Positions 43,402 through 55,897 of a DNA stretch of 64,000 nt are shown here, piece by piece. The stretch's first letter is position 1. The number at the start of each line of letters is the position of its first letter. The DNA comes from Morinoia aosen (taxonomy: Eukaryota > Arthropoda > Malacostraca > Amphipoda > Talitridae). The stretch lies in the NCBI GenBank assembly GCA_030386875.1, contig CM059562.1:73220201-73284200 (forward strand). Direction: 5' to 3'. The position numbers and the translations under genes were made by a program. The notes under the pieces were generated by a model. The model saw nothing but the letters and a program-made list of their open reading frames with translations. It made no database searches and had not been told where the DNA came from.

Positions 43402-46319
43402 CCGAGATGAAATCTTCGTTTCAGCGTCAGCCAGACGGGGCAGTTTTTATGCCCTCAGACTGTAGCTTTGTTGTACATAAAGGCAAGTACTCCGTTCCTG
43501 CCCAGCTAGCTCTCAATAAACTGCTGGCAGCTGTACTCAGTTAAAATTAAATCTTGTCTTTGTGGCCAGACCGACGCGTCTGATCGCTGCCTCCGTATCG
43601 TGATGTCATTGCTTTTCGCGTGTGCCTTGCGTGTGTGTAGGAGCGAAGAGAAACCTACGCGTCTTGTGTACATTACAGCACAGTGTGCACGAGCATCGCG
43701 TTGCGTGTGCTTGCGCGAGAGAAATGATTTAAGTTTACGAGAAATTATTTACTGATTTCTTCTGACAGCTATCCTCTTGATGAATGAAATAGGAAAACGG
43801 AATAACATCCGTCATAATTGGTAAGTATTTCATTCGCACTAACATATTTTGTCTTTGTACCTGTAGGATATTCCCTGTGCCTGTTTTCTCAAAAAGACTT
43901 CACTGAGGCTCTAAAGCTAAAATACAGCATCTCACCCCTCTTAATATCTATGACAATCCTCCAACATCTGCATTATAAGCGGCACGCCCTCTGTTATTCC
44001 TCGTCCCATCCATTCCAAACTCAAAATTATCGGTCCATTTAACACAACACAGAGTATAACAAGAACAACAGATTCTATCAAGGAAGTGAGCGATAATCTT
44101 CTAAGACTTTCGTGGGTGAATTAAGAAATTAGAACAACAAATAAGCTTAAAAATTCATTATTATAAAACTTTTTCAACTACAGCTCAGGCGGCAGAATTG
44201 CAGGTTACGCAACGCGCCGTCAGGTTTAGGGGCACCTGCAGCTTTTCTTTGTGTCTTGAAGAAAGGCAAGACGTCGCCGCCGCCGGAGTACTAAAGGGAG
44301 CGGTGGGCACACGCTGATAACCAGCACCAGATGCCGTCGCGGTTACAGTTGTGTTTGCCAAGAATGATTTTGTTCGCCTATCATCAATCAATTTTAAAGA
44401 CCAATTAGCATTCGTCAGTATGCTCAACTAAATCACATGTGTTAATTTTACTGACTAAATCACGTGTCTTCATCCGTGAAGTGCTAGAGAAAGGTATGAT
44501 CTCTGCTTTCACTGTCTGCTCCACGTATCCAGACCTCTGCTTTCAACGTGTCAAACTCTGAAGGAAACTTTGACCTTTCACGACGACTCAGAGCAAACGA
44601 GATCATTTGACTTAACAGAGGAAACTAATTCCCTGCGCCGGTGTCTGCTGCGGCACATGTGCTTCGTGACAGGTCTGCAGTCTTATTTATTCAAAACGGA
44701 ACCCTCATAAAAATTTGGAACTGATCATCATACTGAGAAAGCTACAATCAATGTTTACATCAAGTACATTTGAAGTTCAGCCTATTTCGGGAAAAGCGTG
44801 CACCCAACCTGTGACGCTAGAGAATCACGAAGGTACACTGTTGCTTAAACTTAGGACAAGTTCCCTCATGAATTATTCAAACATTAAAGACTCTCACCTA
44901 AGTTCTTCAGTAGTCTGTAAAACACAAAGTCTCCTTTCGCAATTGATTTCTTAATCTTTTTGATTGCAATGCTTCTGAAGAGTATCACGAACAGAGCTTC
45001 TCTACTGTGAAGTGAATTGGTTAAATTAATTCCAAATGATTTCCAGATTAAGTTTGCGATACTCACAATATTCTGCATTGCATCACTTTTCTCTTTGCGC
45101 GACATTGTTGCAAATACTTATGCACACTTTGGCAGTGTGACTCGCAAATTCTGAATTTTGCCCGTTTTAATGGGAGCGTGTTTTGCAAGTTTTATGCGTA
45201 TAATAAATAGTGTTCGAAATATTCAAAAAATAAATATGGTATTTCTTCAAGTTTATTAATCTGAACTATGTGAACACTATGCGAAAGTGACTCCCAACTT
45301 TCTTGAAACCAATTTCCTTTAAAGGATAAACGTTATTTTAAACGTGTTAGAGCATTGCTTTTTTTAGCCATATCTTTGTCCTATGGGCGATGATCTGAGT
45401 CGAGAAAGCGGAAATGTTCGATATTTGTTTCAAACTATACAACCTAATTATTGCCTCCTGAAACTATGTTACGCGAAATAAACTTTCCTCAAACATTTTG
45501 TGCATCAAGATATTCCAATGCATTTAAATTTTTAATTATAATCTTTAGAGAAATAAAGAATAATTTTTCAGAGAAATAAGATCGATTTTATTACGATCTA
45601 TGTCTATGACGTGACACAGCCAAAAAGTTTGACTAAAATTTTGCTGAGTCAGTGTCCCGGCGCCTGCGACGCTGCATGAGCAACTCCTACCTAACGCATC
45701 CTGCATCGCGTCGTGACGTCTGTACGCTGACCAACACGACCGCAACCATAAAAGGAATACTTCACAAAGAAGACACTCGAATTATAAGGACACTCGAATA
45801 CTTCAATTAAATTATGAGCTTCTGAGTTCGAAGCATTGTGCAAATTCAGTATTTCTGCCATGTACACTAGACTGGTGAGTTATTCACTTTCTTTCTGTTT
45901 CTTCGGCATTATTCGAATTCGTCGAATGAAGCCTTTTTCCTCTTAGAAATTCACCGTCTTTTTGGTAGGGAAAGTCGACGAACGAAAAGGGTGAAGTAGC
46001 ATCGATGTAGGCGAGGGTCTTTATTTTACTGTGCATACGATATTCTGTAGGAAGCTAATGCCTTCACAGCGAAGCGTCATAACTAGTTTATTGTAAATAT
46101 GTTTCTACTACAATCCATCCGGCGTTATGAACTACACTGCAATTGCGCTTGCATCCGTATGGTCGTGTTGTAAGGAAACCTTAATTTCAAAGTTTTGTAG
46201 TTTCAACTAAGAAAGCTTCACGTGAAATAATAGACGCATAGGGATGAATTCGGAGACGGTGAAATACTTTTCGAAGGCCGTATACCCTGAAACTATGAAG
46301 AAAACAGTTCGCCACTGGT
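43402..46319. other. Non-coding stretch with a GC-richer island
   Basis: The segment 43560-43730 is CpG-rich and 44200-44350 is GC-richer; see the candidate first exon entry. The 80-codon minus-strand frame at 44185-44427 and others at 44715-45105 and 45545-45745 have no known domain. Confidence 0.45.
43560..43826 (+). promoter_or_regulatory. Candidate CpG-rich promoter/first exon with splice donor
   Basis: A CpG-rich segment with several GCGTGTG and CGCGT motifs (43575-43720) passes into AT-rich sequence and ends at TTG|GTAAGTATT, a strong match to a 5' splice donor, with GT at 43821. No clear TATA box or coding frame is seen. An untranslated first exon of a distant gene is one reading; chance association of a CpG patch with a GTAAGT is the other. 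Confidence 0.15.
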
Positions 46320-46430
46320 AAACGAGCTTCAACAATTTAATAAAACGAGCTTTAAACAGTTGAGGAACGAGCTTTAAACAGTTTAAATAAATAAAGCTAA
46401 AACGAGGTACTAAAACGAGGTACATTTTCT
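46320..46430. repeat. Short AAACGAG-anchored repeat
   Basis: AACGAGCTT recurs three times and AAAACGAGGTAC twice, with spacings of about 15-35 bp. Confidence 0.7.
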
Positions 46431-46509
46431 TAAAAACAACACCCGGGAGAATTTTCAATTAAATTTTCGCCAGTTTATTAGCGATAGTTGCGTCTCGGTT
46501 ACGGTTTGA

Positions 46510-46541
46510 CCGAGTTATGACTCATGCTAATCATAACTCGG
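46510..46541. other. Perfect 11-bp inverted repeat
   Basis: CCGAGTTATGA (46510-46520) and TCATAACTCGG (46531-46541) are exact reverse complements around a 10-base loop. Confidence 0.75.
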
Positions 46542-46702
46542 GTACTGAATTTCATATCTTCCATATGCGAAAGCACACCTGATATATAGCTGAAAGTGTA
46601 CAAAAGTAATGCTTTAAAAATTTTTCATTAGCGATCACACGCAGGGAAAGCCAAAAATTACCTTCCATAGATCGGGCACTAAAATATGTGAACGCCTACT
46701 AA

Positions 46703-46872
46703 TGATAGGCTACTTTTTAGAAGTTTACGTAATAAAACAATTGTTTTCGCTCAAGTCTGTTGATAGATAAATTTAAATTTTTTATAATAATACAATTGTT
46801 TACGCTCAAATCTGTTGATAGGCTATTTTTGAAGTTTACGTGATAAAACAATTGTTTTCGCTCAAGTCTGAC
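46703..46872. repeat. ~56-bp tandem repeat, 3 copies
   Basis: Copies start with GATAGGC or GATAGAT at 46703, 46762 and 46817. They share TTTACGTRATAAAACAATTG and the end CGCTCAARTCTG. The middle copy is the most diverged. Confidence 0.93.
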
Positions 46873-48271
46873 CGCTTAAGAGCTGTCAAAATGAAACGCC
46901 CAGCACAAGAAATGATAACCTCCTGTGGAGACGAAGCATCCGGACGCGCGGCGCTCGCCCGACAAACAAGGTGATCGTACGCATCCTACACCGGCACCGC
47001 CCTGATTAGACTCGTTTTTTTATAAGTCAACTGTCGCCAATGGCCTGATATTCGGACTCAAAAGTACCCGCAGAAAGCCGCGTGATTAATTCAGAGGAAA
47101 CGTGTAAAACTGAAGACGCGGTCCCTTTATGGAGTGGAGATGATTTGCCATCTCGCTTTAAAGCTTACGTCAGCGTATGAAATAATATCGTCCCCCTTCT
47201 GAAGTGAGCAAAAACAAGTTCTTTCCAAATAAGGCTCACAAGATGCCCTAAGTTACAGTTACGTGGGTTTCGTTCTTGCTTCAACGTGCTGCAGATGTCA
47301 GACCTTCTATTCTAGACTGTTGATTGCATAATTATGGAGATGAGCGCTGTGCAAAGACAAGACAAACTTTAGTAATAGTTACCTGCCTTTTATTCGTCAG
47401 CTTAAGTGATTGCAAAAAGTTCTATATCTCCTATAGCAATCTTTTCCTTCAAATTTGATAGAAAGTTAATCAATATGAGGACATAAATCGGGCATTCTTG
47501 TTCGCGTCATTTCCAGAAAGGATAAAATAATAAGAAATGCGGATACCTTTGACATTATTCAAAAACTGTTCGTGACTACGCCCTATTCGTTCTAAATTGT
47601 CTTTGTATCAATTATTCATTCTATTCCATGATATACTATTAAATTTAGCTAAAAATTATTCTGTAGTTACTAAGCTGATCTGAAAATTTCCACACTGAAA
47701 TGTGCTATTTCTTCATAAAGCTCTTGTAAATATAAAAGGGGCAATGAACGCTTGCTGTCATGTGAAAAGATAAATTAGTATGAAGAGCCCCCTACTCATA
47801 CTCTCATCTCATTCTCAGCTGATATCCTCAACTCTTTCCTTAGACTCATACCCTCAACTGAAACTCTCAGCTTTTACTCTTAATTCTTACCCTACACTCA
47901 ACTTTTATCTTCAACTCAGCCCCTCAATTCATTCTAAAATTAGTTTCGCTCGTAAGGTTCAAGTTGAAGTTTCCGCTGGGCAATTAATTATATAGGAAGT
48001 AACAAGCAACAAATGCACTAGAAAACTACACAGATACTCAATGTTTTTACAGCGATCATATATCATACAGAAATTAAACGCTTTTCCTTCAAATGCTTCT
48101 CAGCTACCCGACAGGAGTACTACAGATCACTTTCTGAAACACAAGCTATCGGTGCTTTGCATCATTTACTTTGTAGCCCAGCAGAAACTAAATTCGATGA
48201 ACTTTGTAAAATAATTTCATCAAAATCATAAAGTCAGTCCACAACAACAACAAAACTTTTCCTACTAAGTC
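46873..48271. other. Non-coding stretch with CTCAACT-rich patch
   Basis: The segment 47786-47935 is a loose repeat of ACTCATACCCTCAACT-like units. The segment 46930-47000 is GC-richer. No gene is recognised. Confidence 0.5.
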
Positions 48272-48695
48272 CCTCCCAATGTAAGTGAATTTAACATAAA
48301 TTTTTCTGAATATAAGCGAATTCGTATTAGCAACATAACTTTTCTCCCAGTATCAATGAAAGTCAATTCGTATCAGCAACATAACTTATCTCTTGGTATC
48401 AATGAAAGTCAATTCGTAGTAGCAACATAACTTATCTTTTGTTATGAATGTAAAGCAATTCGTATCAGCAACATAACTTATCTCTCGGTATCAAAGTAAG
48501 TCAGTTCGGAACAGCAACATCTCTCGATATCAATGTAAATCAATTCGTAGCAGCAACATGACTTATCTCTCGGTATCAAAGTAAGTCAATTTATGGCTGC
48601 AACATACCTTATCTCTCAGTATCAATGTATGTAAGTTAATTCGTAGCAGCAACATGACTTATCTCTCAGTATCAACGTAAATCATTTGGTTTCAG
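48272..48695. repeat. 46-bp minisatellite, ~9 copies
   Basis: CAATTCGTAKCAGCAACAT starts recur at about 48318, 48364, 48410, 48456, 48502, 48541, 48587, 48637 and 48683. The spacing is 46 bp except for one 39-bp unit lacking AACTTAT and one 50-bp unit with a small insertion. The shared body is ACTTATCTCTCGGTATCAA. Confidence 0.95.
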
Positions 48696-51600
48696 CAACG
48701 CGAGTTCCAGTAGCAGAGGCATAAGTCACCCCATAGCAGCAACAACACAGTAGCGAGCGAGTCTGACGTTGTGGCGCCAGCACTCAAAACGAGGCGATGT
48801 ATTTCCACGAACTCCCCTAGTCATGCGGCAGCGGGTGGGCGCTGCACAGCTTACTCACAGTGCCACAGCCATGCCAGAGCATGAGTGCCATACCCTAAAT
48901 AGGGCACCAGCGGCCACTTGTGCTTTAATAGTTCATGACTCCCTCAGAAAGTGCATCCGCCCACCCACTGTCGGTAATCGCTGATCTAAATTTTATGATG
49001 AGTTTTCAGTAGTTGATAGACAACTTTACGTTGGTAAATGGTTTTGCCCAAAACAAGCTGTTCCCCTCAGCTGTAAATAATATTGGTAATTTAACTGAAC
49101 CGATGCATGATTTCATGTCATGTATGGGTCACTTTTTCAATATTTTTTCTGTTATTTTTGAAGATACTTTTTTGTCATCAGTTAACTAGAAAAACATGGA
49201 CGGCTCTATCAATGCCTGTTCATTGTGGAAATTCCACGTTCAAAATAATTGCTCATGAGTGGTGCCATTAACCAATTCCTTCAATAAAAGCAATCATGCG
49301 ACTTTAACACTACACTCGCAAAGTCACACAGTCAAACCGATTAATTCAACGAGTGTTTGTAAACTCAGCATGAATGCTCGGTTGTTTAGCAATCTAGACG
49401 AGTCCAAACCTTCTGATGTAATTAAGAAGGGAAGCGTTTAATTCGTCTTCACGAAGAAAAATTCATTAATGTGCAACTGCTGGATCTGAAAATGAAATGT
49501 TTTTTACATTTTTAACAAGACGCTTAGGAAATATGGAAGATTACAGTATTTTTTTACAGTGCTTGCATACTTCTCTGTATTAATTTTAAATACTTTCAAT
49601 ATAATTAAAACCCTATGTACCATATTTCTTTCTTTAAATATTAGAGTGTTAGAGTTTACACTTCCCTGTGCACTTTCTGGGCTTTTATTGGCGAGAACCA
49701 TTCTAGTTTTAGCTTAAGTTGCGAGAACAATGCGTACTGAGGAACCGTTGAATAGATCAAACGTACTGAGCGTCCAGATTTGTTCCGGCCCAACTCCTCA
49801 GGCGGAACCAACACAAGAGCTTTCCCCGCTCGTGACGGCGAGAAAGATTCCCATTTAGGTGACACATGACGCCCCTCGCTGTAGTGAGTTAGATCGGAGG
49901 CCCCGGAAGGACCTCTGAGCTACACGTGTTGCACATGTTGCTCGAGCACGCAACGACTGATGCGATAATTACTGCCCTAGGTCCTTACACCAGTAGAAGA
50001 TTTCACTCTTTTTTGAGGGTGTACGTAGAGCCAGTGCTCCCTGTAGAGATGCTGGGAGGGTGGAACGAGTGCAACCTTTGGGAAGTTTTACGGTTGCATG
50101 AATCAGAACCATTTCGTCAGATAATATCACTATTTTTCATTTATTGATAAGTCGTAAGCTCAAAGCTCGCACTAATTGATTTGTTCCTTCTGACTTTAGG
50201 TCTACCCGTCAATTGATGCCTCACATTCATAGTTGGTAACATCGACATTTTTTACAGATATAAAAAAAATTATTATGTGTGTTTCGAAATAATAACTTTA
50301 TTTTATTGAAGTTATAGGTCTATTATGTATGAAATTATCCTCCGCGCTATATCGCTTAGATTCTATTGAACTCAGGCACTTTTAAGTGCTGAACTTTGCA
50401 GGTAAATTGTCTGAATGGAGTTACACCCACAAGTAATCGCCAATGCTTTGAATAAATGGGCTTTTCTTCTATGAGCATATTGTTTATTTTCGTATCTGTT
50501 CGTTTGTTATTTTGGCCAGTACCTGTAGCTAATATGGCCATAAATTTTTACTATGAGCTATTGGGAATAATTTGAAATGCGTAAAAAATGACTCTTGGAT
50601 ACTCTTCATTAAAAATAAACTCTGAAATTATGTGAAAATTTCATGTACAGAATATGCCTCCGAGCGTTACGCTAGTAGGAGATAAGGAAAACGCTCGAAT
50701 ATTAGTAATTTTACTGTTTCGACGCATAAAAATTAGGAATAAACAATAAAACAAGTCTTGCGATAAAAGCATGTCGGAAAATTCTTAGTGGGAACAAAGT
50801 AGGAGGTCAATGCACCCGACGGCTGCCCACAATCAATCTCATCAGTAACTGCGACCTGAGGAGAGTATGCAATTTTAGAAGTGCCGAGGAATGTTAAAAA
50901 GGCAAGTAAAAACTAGGAAAATTGATCATTCGGCGCGAGGGCACAAGTTACAGCAGAGAAAAAATTAGTCTCATTATCAATTTAATTGCTTTCCGAGTAA
51001 ACGGAGATTATTCAGTACACCCTAAATGCACCTGGAGTAGAGCTACATTTTAATTTACGTGGTTAGGTCACGGCTCAAATTTAGAGAATTTAGTTCGGTA
51101 ATCTATTGCCAGATGAAGACTAATGAGGGACGTTTGAGACAACCCTACCTACTCATCACCATAGCCCACCCTCAATAAAAGATGCCAGGAGATCCACATG
51201 ACGAAGGTGGTAGTCAAAGGCCGCTCGGTAGTTGAAGCATTGCTCTCGTGCCACCGGCTCCCACACCAAGGAAATAGAGGAGACCGAAAAGAGCCGCGTG
51301 CGAGGCAGTAGGAGAGCTAACCAGGGCGATAATGATGCCCACTTGTTTGCCCCCCCGCCTGCTCCATAACGTCTACGGGTGCGGGGCGGAGGCCACGGAA
51401 TCTAGAAACGTACATCCTGAGGGAGGCTTAAAGAATTTACATTCTAACTAGAGGAGAATACAATAGATTGTTAGGACATGTAGGAAGGTGTGCGCGCTGA
51501 CTAGGCTGGTGGATGTCTGATTTTCTCGCAATCACAACACTTTGAGGTGGATGATGAGGCGTTCGTGTTACAGGGTTAATATTGTTTTGTAAATAAGTAC

Positions 51601-52929
51601 ACACTGCACCGAACATCCACAAACAAATGTTGAAAAGCTCTCCAAGTTAATTCTTTAAAACTGTTATTTCTGAATACACATTCCACGCTTAAGAAAATGA
51701 GTTTTCTTCAACAGATGATATAAGTTTAATCAAGCATTACTTGGTGTCGTTTCTATGTTTGGCTCTAAGGCATTCAACCAAAGCACCACCAAGTCCAGCA
51801 CATGGTCTTTCAAATCACATTCCTCCGTCGTCATTGTGATTGCATTGTCAACATAACCGAATGGAGCGCCTGGCTAGGTTATAATGCCCCGATCAACTTA
51901 CATTCCACAGCAGTCGACAAAGATCTCTATGGTAATGTTGCATTGATGCGTGGACACCCGCAAGCCATTTCTGGCTCAGCTTCACAAGATGTAAAGTCAT
52001 GCATGACCTCATCTGCCTAGAACGTCCAGTATTGTCGGTAACGCTTTTCTCTTCGGTGTGTGAAAAGCATGACTTTGCCGGAATAATATGGGCCTTCTAA
52101 CATTTCATTTTACGTGACATGAATGATGAAACTTTTAGAATAAAATATGTGTTCGACACCGTCTCTGTTCACAATACGATAATAATTGAATGAATACGAT
52201 AATGTTTCTCGATTTATTAAATGTAAACTCACGAGCTGCAATTACACAAACTGAAAATAACAAACCTATTTTCACAATTATGAAAATATTCACCTGCAGA
52301 GAAAGCTTACTAGCATTTTTAATCTCTTCAAAGGGTATTGGTCGCATTAGTTTTCAGTGGAACAAAGGTTCGGTGAAATTTACGCACATATTTCAAGATA
52401 ATGTACTAGATAATTGCAATAACCATCGCGTGAGTCTTTTCTAAGCTTAAATCTTGGAATAAATAGCTAGATCGAGGATCGTCATTCCAACCTACTGTGT
52501 AACTCCTTCATACATATTCTCCCCTTCCTGATACTCGTGCAGCTATTCAGTAAAAAATCCTCGAGCAGATAAGCTCTCATTATCAATTTGGACTGATGAA
52601 TAACAATGATATTTTAATTTTCGTGTTTCAGCTTAGAGCAAAATCAGCTCTTGAGCAAAAGCACCTTTCCAGTTTTCCTCTTTCCCATGAGCACCCTACG
52701 ATAATTCCTGCTAAAATTACTTAACGCAACCGCTACCAACACCTATGTAAGAAATAATGTTTTTTGCCTGTAAGTCAACTCTGAAAACACAAAACCAAAG
52801 AAAACAAACTTTTGTTGCAGATTCCAAAGACTCCTAAGATCCAGCAAGCAACATTTCATCCGAACCAACACAGTTCTCAAACAAAAAGTATCCAAACTGT
52901 TAAAAAGTCGCAGCTTCAAACCTTGAACT
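48696..52929. other. Long stretch without a recognised gene
   Basis: GC-richer patches lie at 48730-48980 (71-codon frame 48769-48984), 49740-49930 and 51180-51420. The last has a run of seven C (51353 region) and few stops, but I recognise no domain. The rest is AT-rich with short unsupported frames. Confidence 0.45.
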
Positions 52930-53260
52930 CTCGTCGTTCAGAAGCGCGGAGTTACTTGCCTCGTGATCCAACCCAAGGAAGGAGGCAGTAGAGCGCTGAG
53001 TCACCCCGGCCGAGCTGCATTCCAGGCAAGGTCGCTGCAACTTCCAGAGGACGTTGGTGAGGAGCGGTCCAGGCATCCGGCTCCCCTTTGTTGCCCTGCC
53101 GTCCGTGGAGGCGGACGGGGCTGAGCTCTTGAAACTGGAATTGACTTTTGAACCTGGGGCCGAGGGCCGAGGTCTAGAAACTGGAGTATGGAAATTTGAA
53201 ATTTTGAACCAATCGCCCTTTTTCAACCAATTCACGTCGTTGAAGCGGTGCAGTTACTAA
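52930..53260. other. GC-rich patch with opposed open frames
   Basis: This is among the most GC-rich unique sequence in the window. On minus a 111-codon Ser/Pro/Ala-rich frame (53235-52900) is open; on plus a 68-codon frame (53054-53260) is open. A minus-strand donor-like GTAACT lies near 52955. No family is recognised. It could be an exon, a promoter island, or decayed transposon sequence. Confidence 0.3.
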
Positions 53261-55668
53261 CGTGAGTTTTTCCAAGTTGACTTGGCTCCGTTTTATAGCG
53301 CTTACAGAAGCCAAGTTGACTCAAGTGAAGTTATTCTGAGGGCTGTATCGCTGCGAGGACTAGATTGTTCAAAAATCCGGCTCATGGAATCTAAAGTTGA
53401 GTTAAATTTCTTCTAAAATTCAGAAATGGGTGCAACAGTTCGTAAATTAGATATATATTATAGACAAATTTTACGAATAATTATGAAGCTATCACACTAA
53501 GAAACTTGGCGTTTACCTTTTTAATTTTGCTTTAATATAACAACAAATTGAACAGTCGCAAGAATTAGTGAAATAACAGTTATTATAATTTTGAATTTGA
53601 CTGAGCAGCCAAAAAAATGAAAGGACGCATTTCTCAACAACATAATCGGTGAACCTAGAGTTATTAGAAGATTACCACCTTATAACATCTGTATTACGCC
53701 ATCAAACACTATACTTGAGGAACCTTAACCTGTGAACAATTGGCTGCACTTCATTACACTAGGTCTTCTTTTTTCCTAAATTGTGTTCGAGAACTTTCAA
53801 ATTGACTGTACCCATGATGAATTATTGTCATTATGTATTTAGCTGTTCAAGTAATCGGGTCGTTTATTAGGTCAACAATAATTTGAACTCCATATTACTT
53901 CACAGAGGCGGCTCACTACTTCTTATTCGAATTTCCACTATTTCTTGCATCACTGCTCGTCGGTTCAAAGTACATTTTTAATTTTGAGAAATGTTTCATC
54001 GAAATGTTCACGCTAGGAATAATTACTCGTAATTTTTTAATGTGAAGGTTAATTCACTATTAAATTAAAAATATTTTTACGCTATATTATGGTGAAGATG
54101 CTTCGAGGAATGAGCAAGCAGAGCACATCAAAAAAATTCTCTTAATCTTAATCTAATCTAATACCAATTGATATTCTTTACAACAATTGGCACTGTGAGG
54201 ATACAATTATTCGATTTTTAAGATAGACACCATATTCTAAAGCTCCAAGTTGAAATTATTTTAATTATAAATCTACACAAAATTCAAATTCTTAAAAACA
54301 TGTTAAGGATCCCACGAAAAGGAAAAAAATTCATTAGCAAATTTTTCCATTATTGATGCAATGTGTAGAAAGAAATCCTGCTACTCCATAATCTTTATTT
54401 TCTGCAGTCGTCGACGGCAAAAACGGGGCGATCTAGCGACTTTTAAGACGCGTACCTCGGACCCGGAACCAACATAATCCCGCTAAGTTCATCGATCCCC
54501 CCAGCGAGCCCCTGAGTAGACTACGCGTACTCAAGTTATGACTCACACGCCGCACTTGGAGCTCTAATTAGAGGCGCCCTGGGACGGCGTGTCAGGCAGC
54601 GAGAGGTTGCGTTTTACGTTACATAACCGTGCAATTATAACTAAATAATAAGATTTGTAAAGTTGTTTGCTTTTCGTTATATTTTAGAAAGATTTCTTGA
54701 GAAAGTGATTTTGATAGCGAGTTACGCCAAGGATTTTTCCACGAATTGAGTAATTTAATGTAACCAAAATGGAAACAGGTTCCTAAAATTTAAATAAAGT
54801 AGAAAATACAATGCATGAAGTTTATGCGGAAAGCGCAGAAACAATTTATATGCTCATGTAAATTTTATTCAATGCGAGTAAATGTTGATGATTGTACAAT
54901 CCTGCTCAAGAATATCCCGTTTGAACATAAAGTACAAGTCAGAAACATGCCCATTCGCAAGATACCTGATATACATGACACCGATCTTTTAAAAATCCGT
55001 TACACGACGTACAAACATACCCGTGCACTGTCAGTATATACGATAATTATCGCTCTTTTCTCCAACACCTATTTCATCTTCACCACACTTTGCATAATGT
55101 TAAAAACTCTGAGTGCATAGGCACTTGTAAAAGAAACATAAAAAAACCGTCTAATACAAAGGTTTAAAACCACACATAACCACCAAAATATAATCTCTCA
55201 GCTTAGAATGCAGGATAACTCATCCTCGGGAACAACTAGCGTGTTTTCCATGGGCCCCAACTTTTATCTGCGTGAAGGGAAACCCGAAAAGCGGGAATGA
55301 TAGCAAGGTAGTTTTCTCGCAACTCGATACACGCCACCTGGTCTCAGAAAGTTCGTGTTGGTAGTAAGTCACGAAAATTCATGCCGAAATATGCCAAGGA
55401 AAATCTTCATAATGAGATAATTTGAATTTGTGCCTCTTTTGATTTTAATTTCAATAGTTCAAATAGAATAGACTTACAGATAAATTAAATTCAAGCCTCG
55501 TTTGATGAATTTTCATTTTCAAATCAAAATTAATTTTATGAAACGTGCATGAAAAATGATTTGGTTACACGCACAGTTGCAATTATCGTGAGGGCGAGAA
55601 TACATATTTAGTACTAATCGTCGGATTGTAATAGAGAGTTTACCAAATAGTACGATGCTTCTATCCAA
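53261..55668. other. AT-rich stretch with a GC-rich segment at 54430-54610
   Basis: CCAAGTTGACT occurs at 53272 and 53311. ACTTGGCT (53280-53287) and AGCCAAGT (53309-53316) form an 8-bp inverted repeat. The segment 54430-54610 is CpG-rich without a long frame. The 101-codon frame at 54815-55120 has a hydrophobic C-terminal stretch but no known family. Confidence 0.45.
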
Positions 55669-55897
55669 TTAACACTTTGACTGCAACAACTAGGTATTAA
55701 GTTCACCACCAAACTCTAATTTTGAGTCAATTATAGTAAACTATTTTGAAAATACCAAACATAAACTGGATCGTGCCTGTATTTAGTTTCGATTAAATAT
55801 TTATGAAAATTGAGTTTGCGACTATTGGTCGGTCAGCAGCATAATGAAAATTTCCTCCGTGTACCACCGGTGGCGCACGTCGCAGTCAAAGTGTTAA
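55669..55897 (+). mobile_element. TTAA-flanked MITE, copy 3 (best preserved)
   Basis: This is a 229-bp element. The left end TTAACACTTTGACTGCAAC and the right end GTCGCAGTCAAAGTGTTAA are reverse complements at 18 of 19 positions, including the TTAA at each edge. The interior carries GCGACTATTGGTCGGTC, TTTCCTCCGTG and the palindrome CCACCGGTGG shared with the other copies. There is no coding capacity; mobilisation would need a transposase supplied from elsewhere. piggyBac-type transposases use TTAA targets, so that superfamily is the likely parent (inference). Confidence 0.9.
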
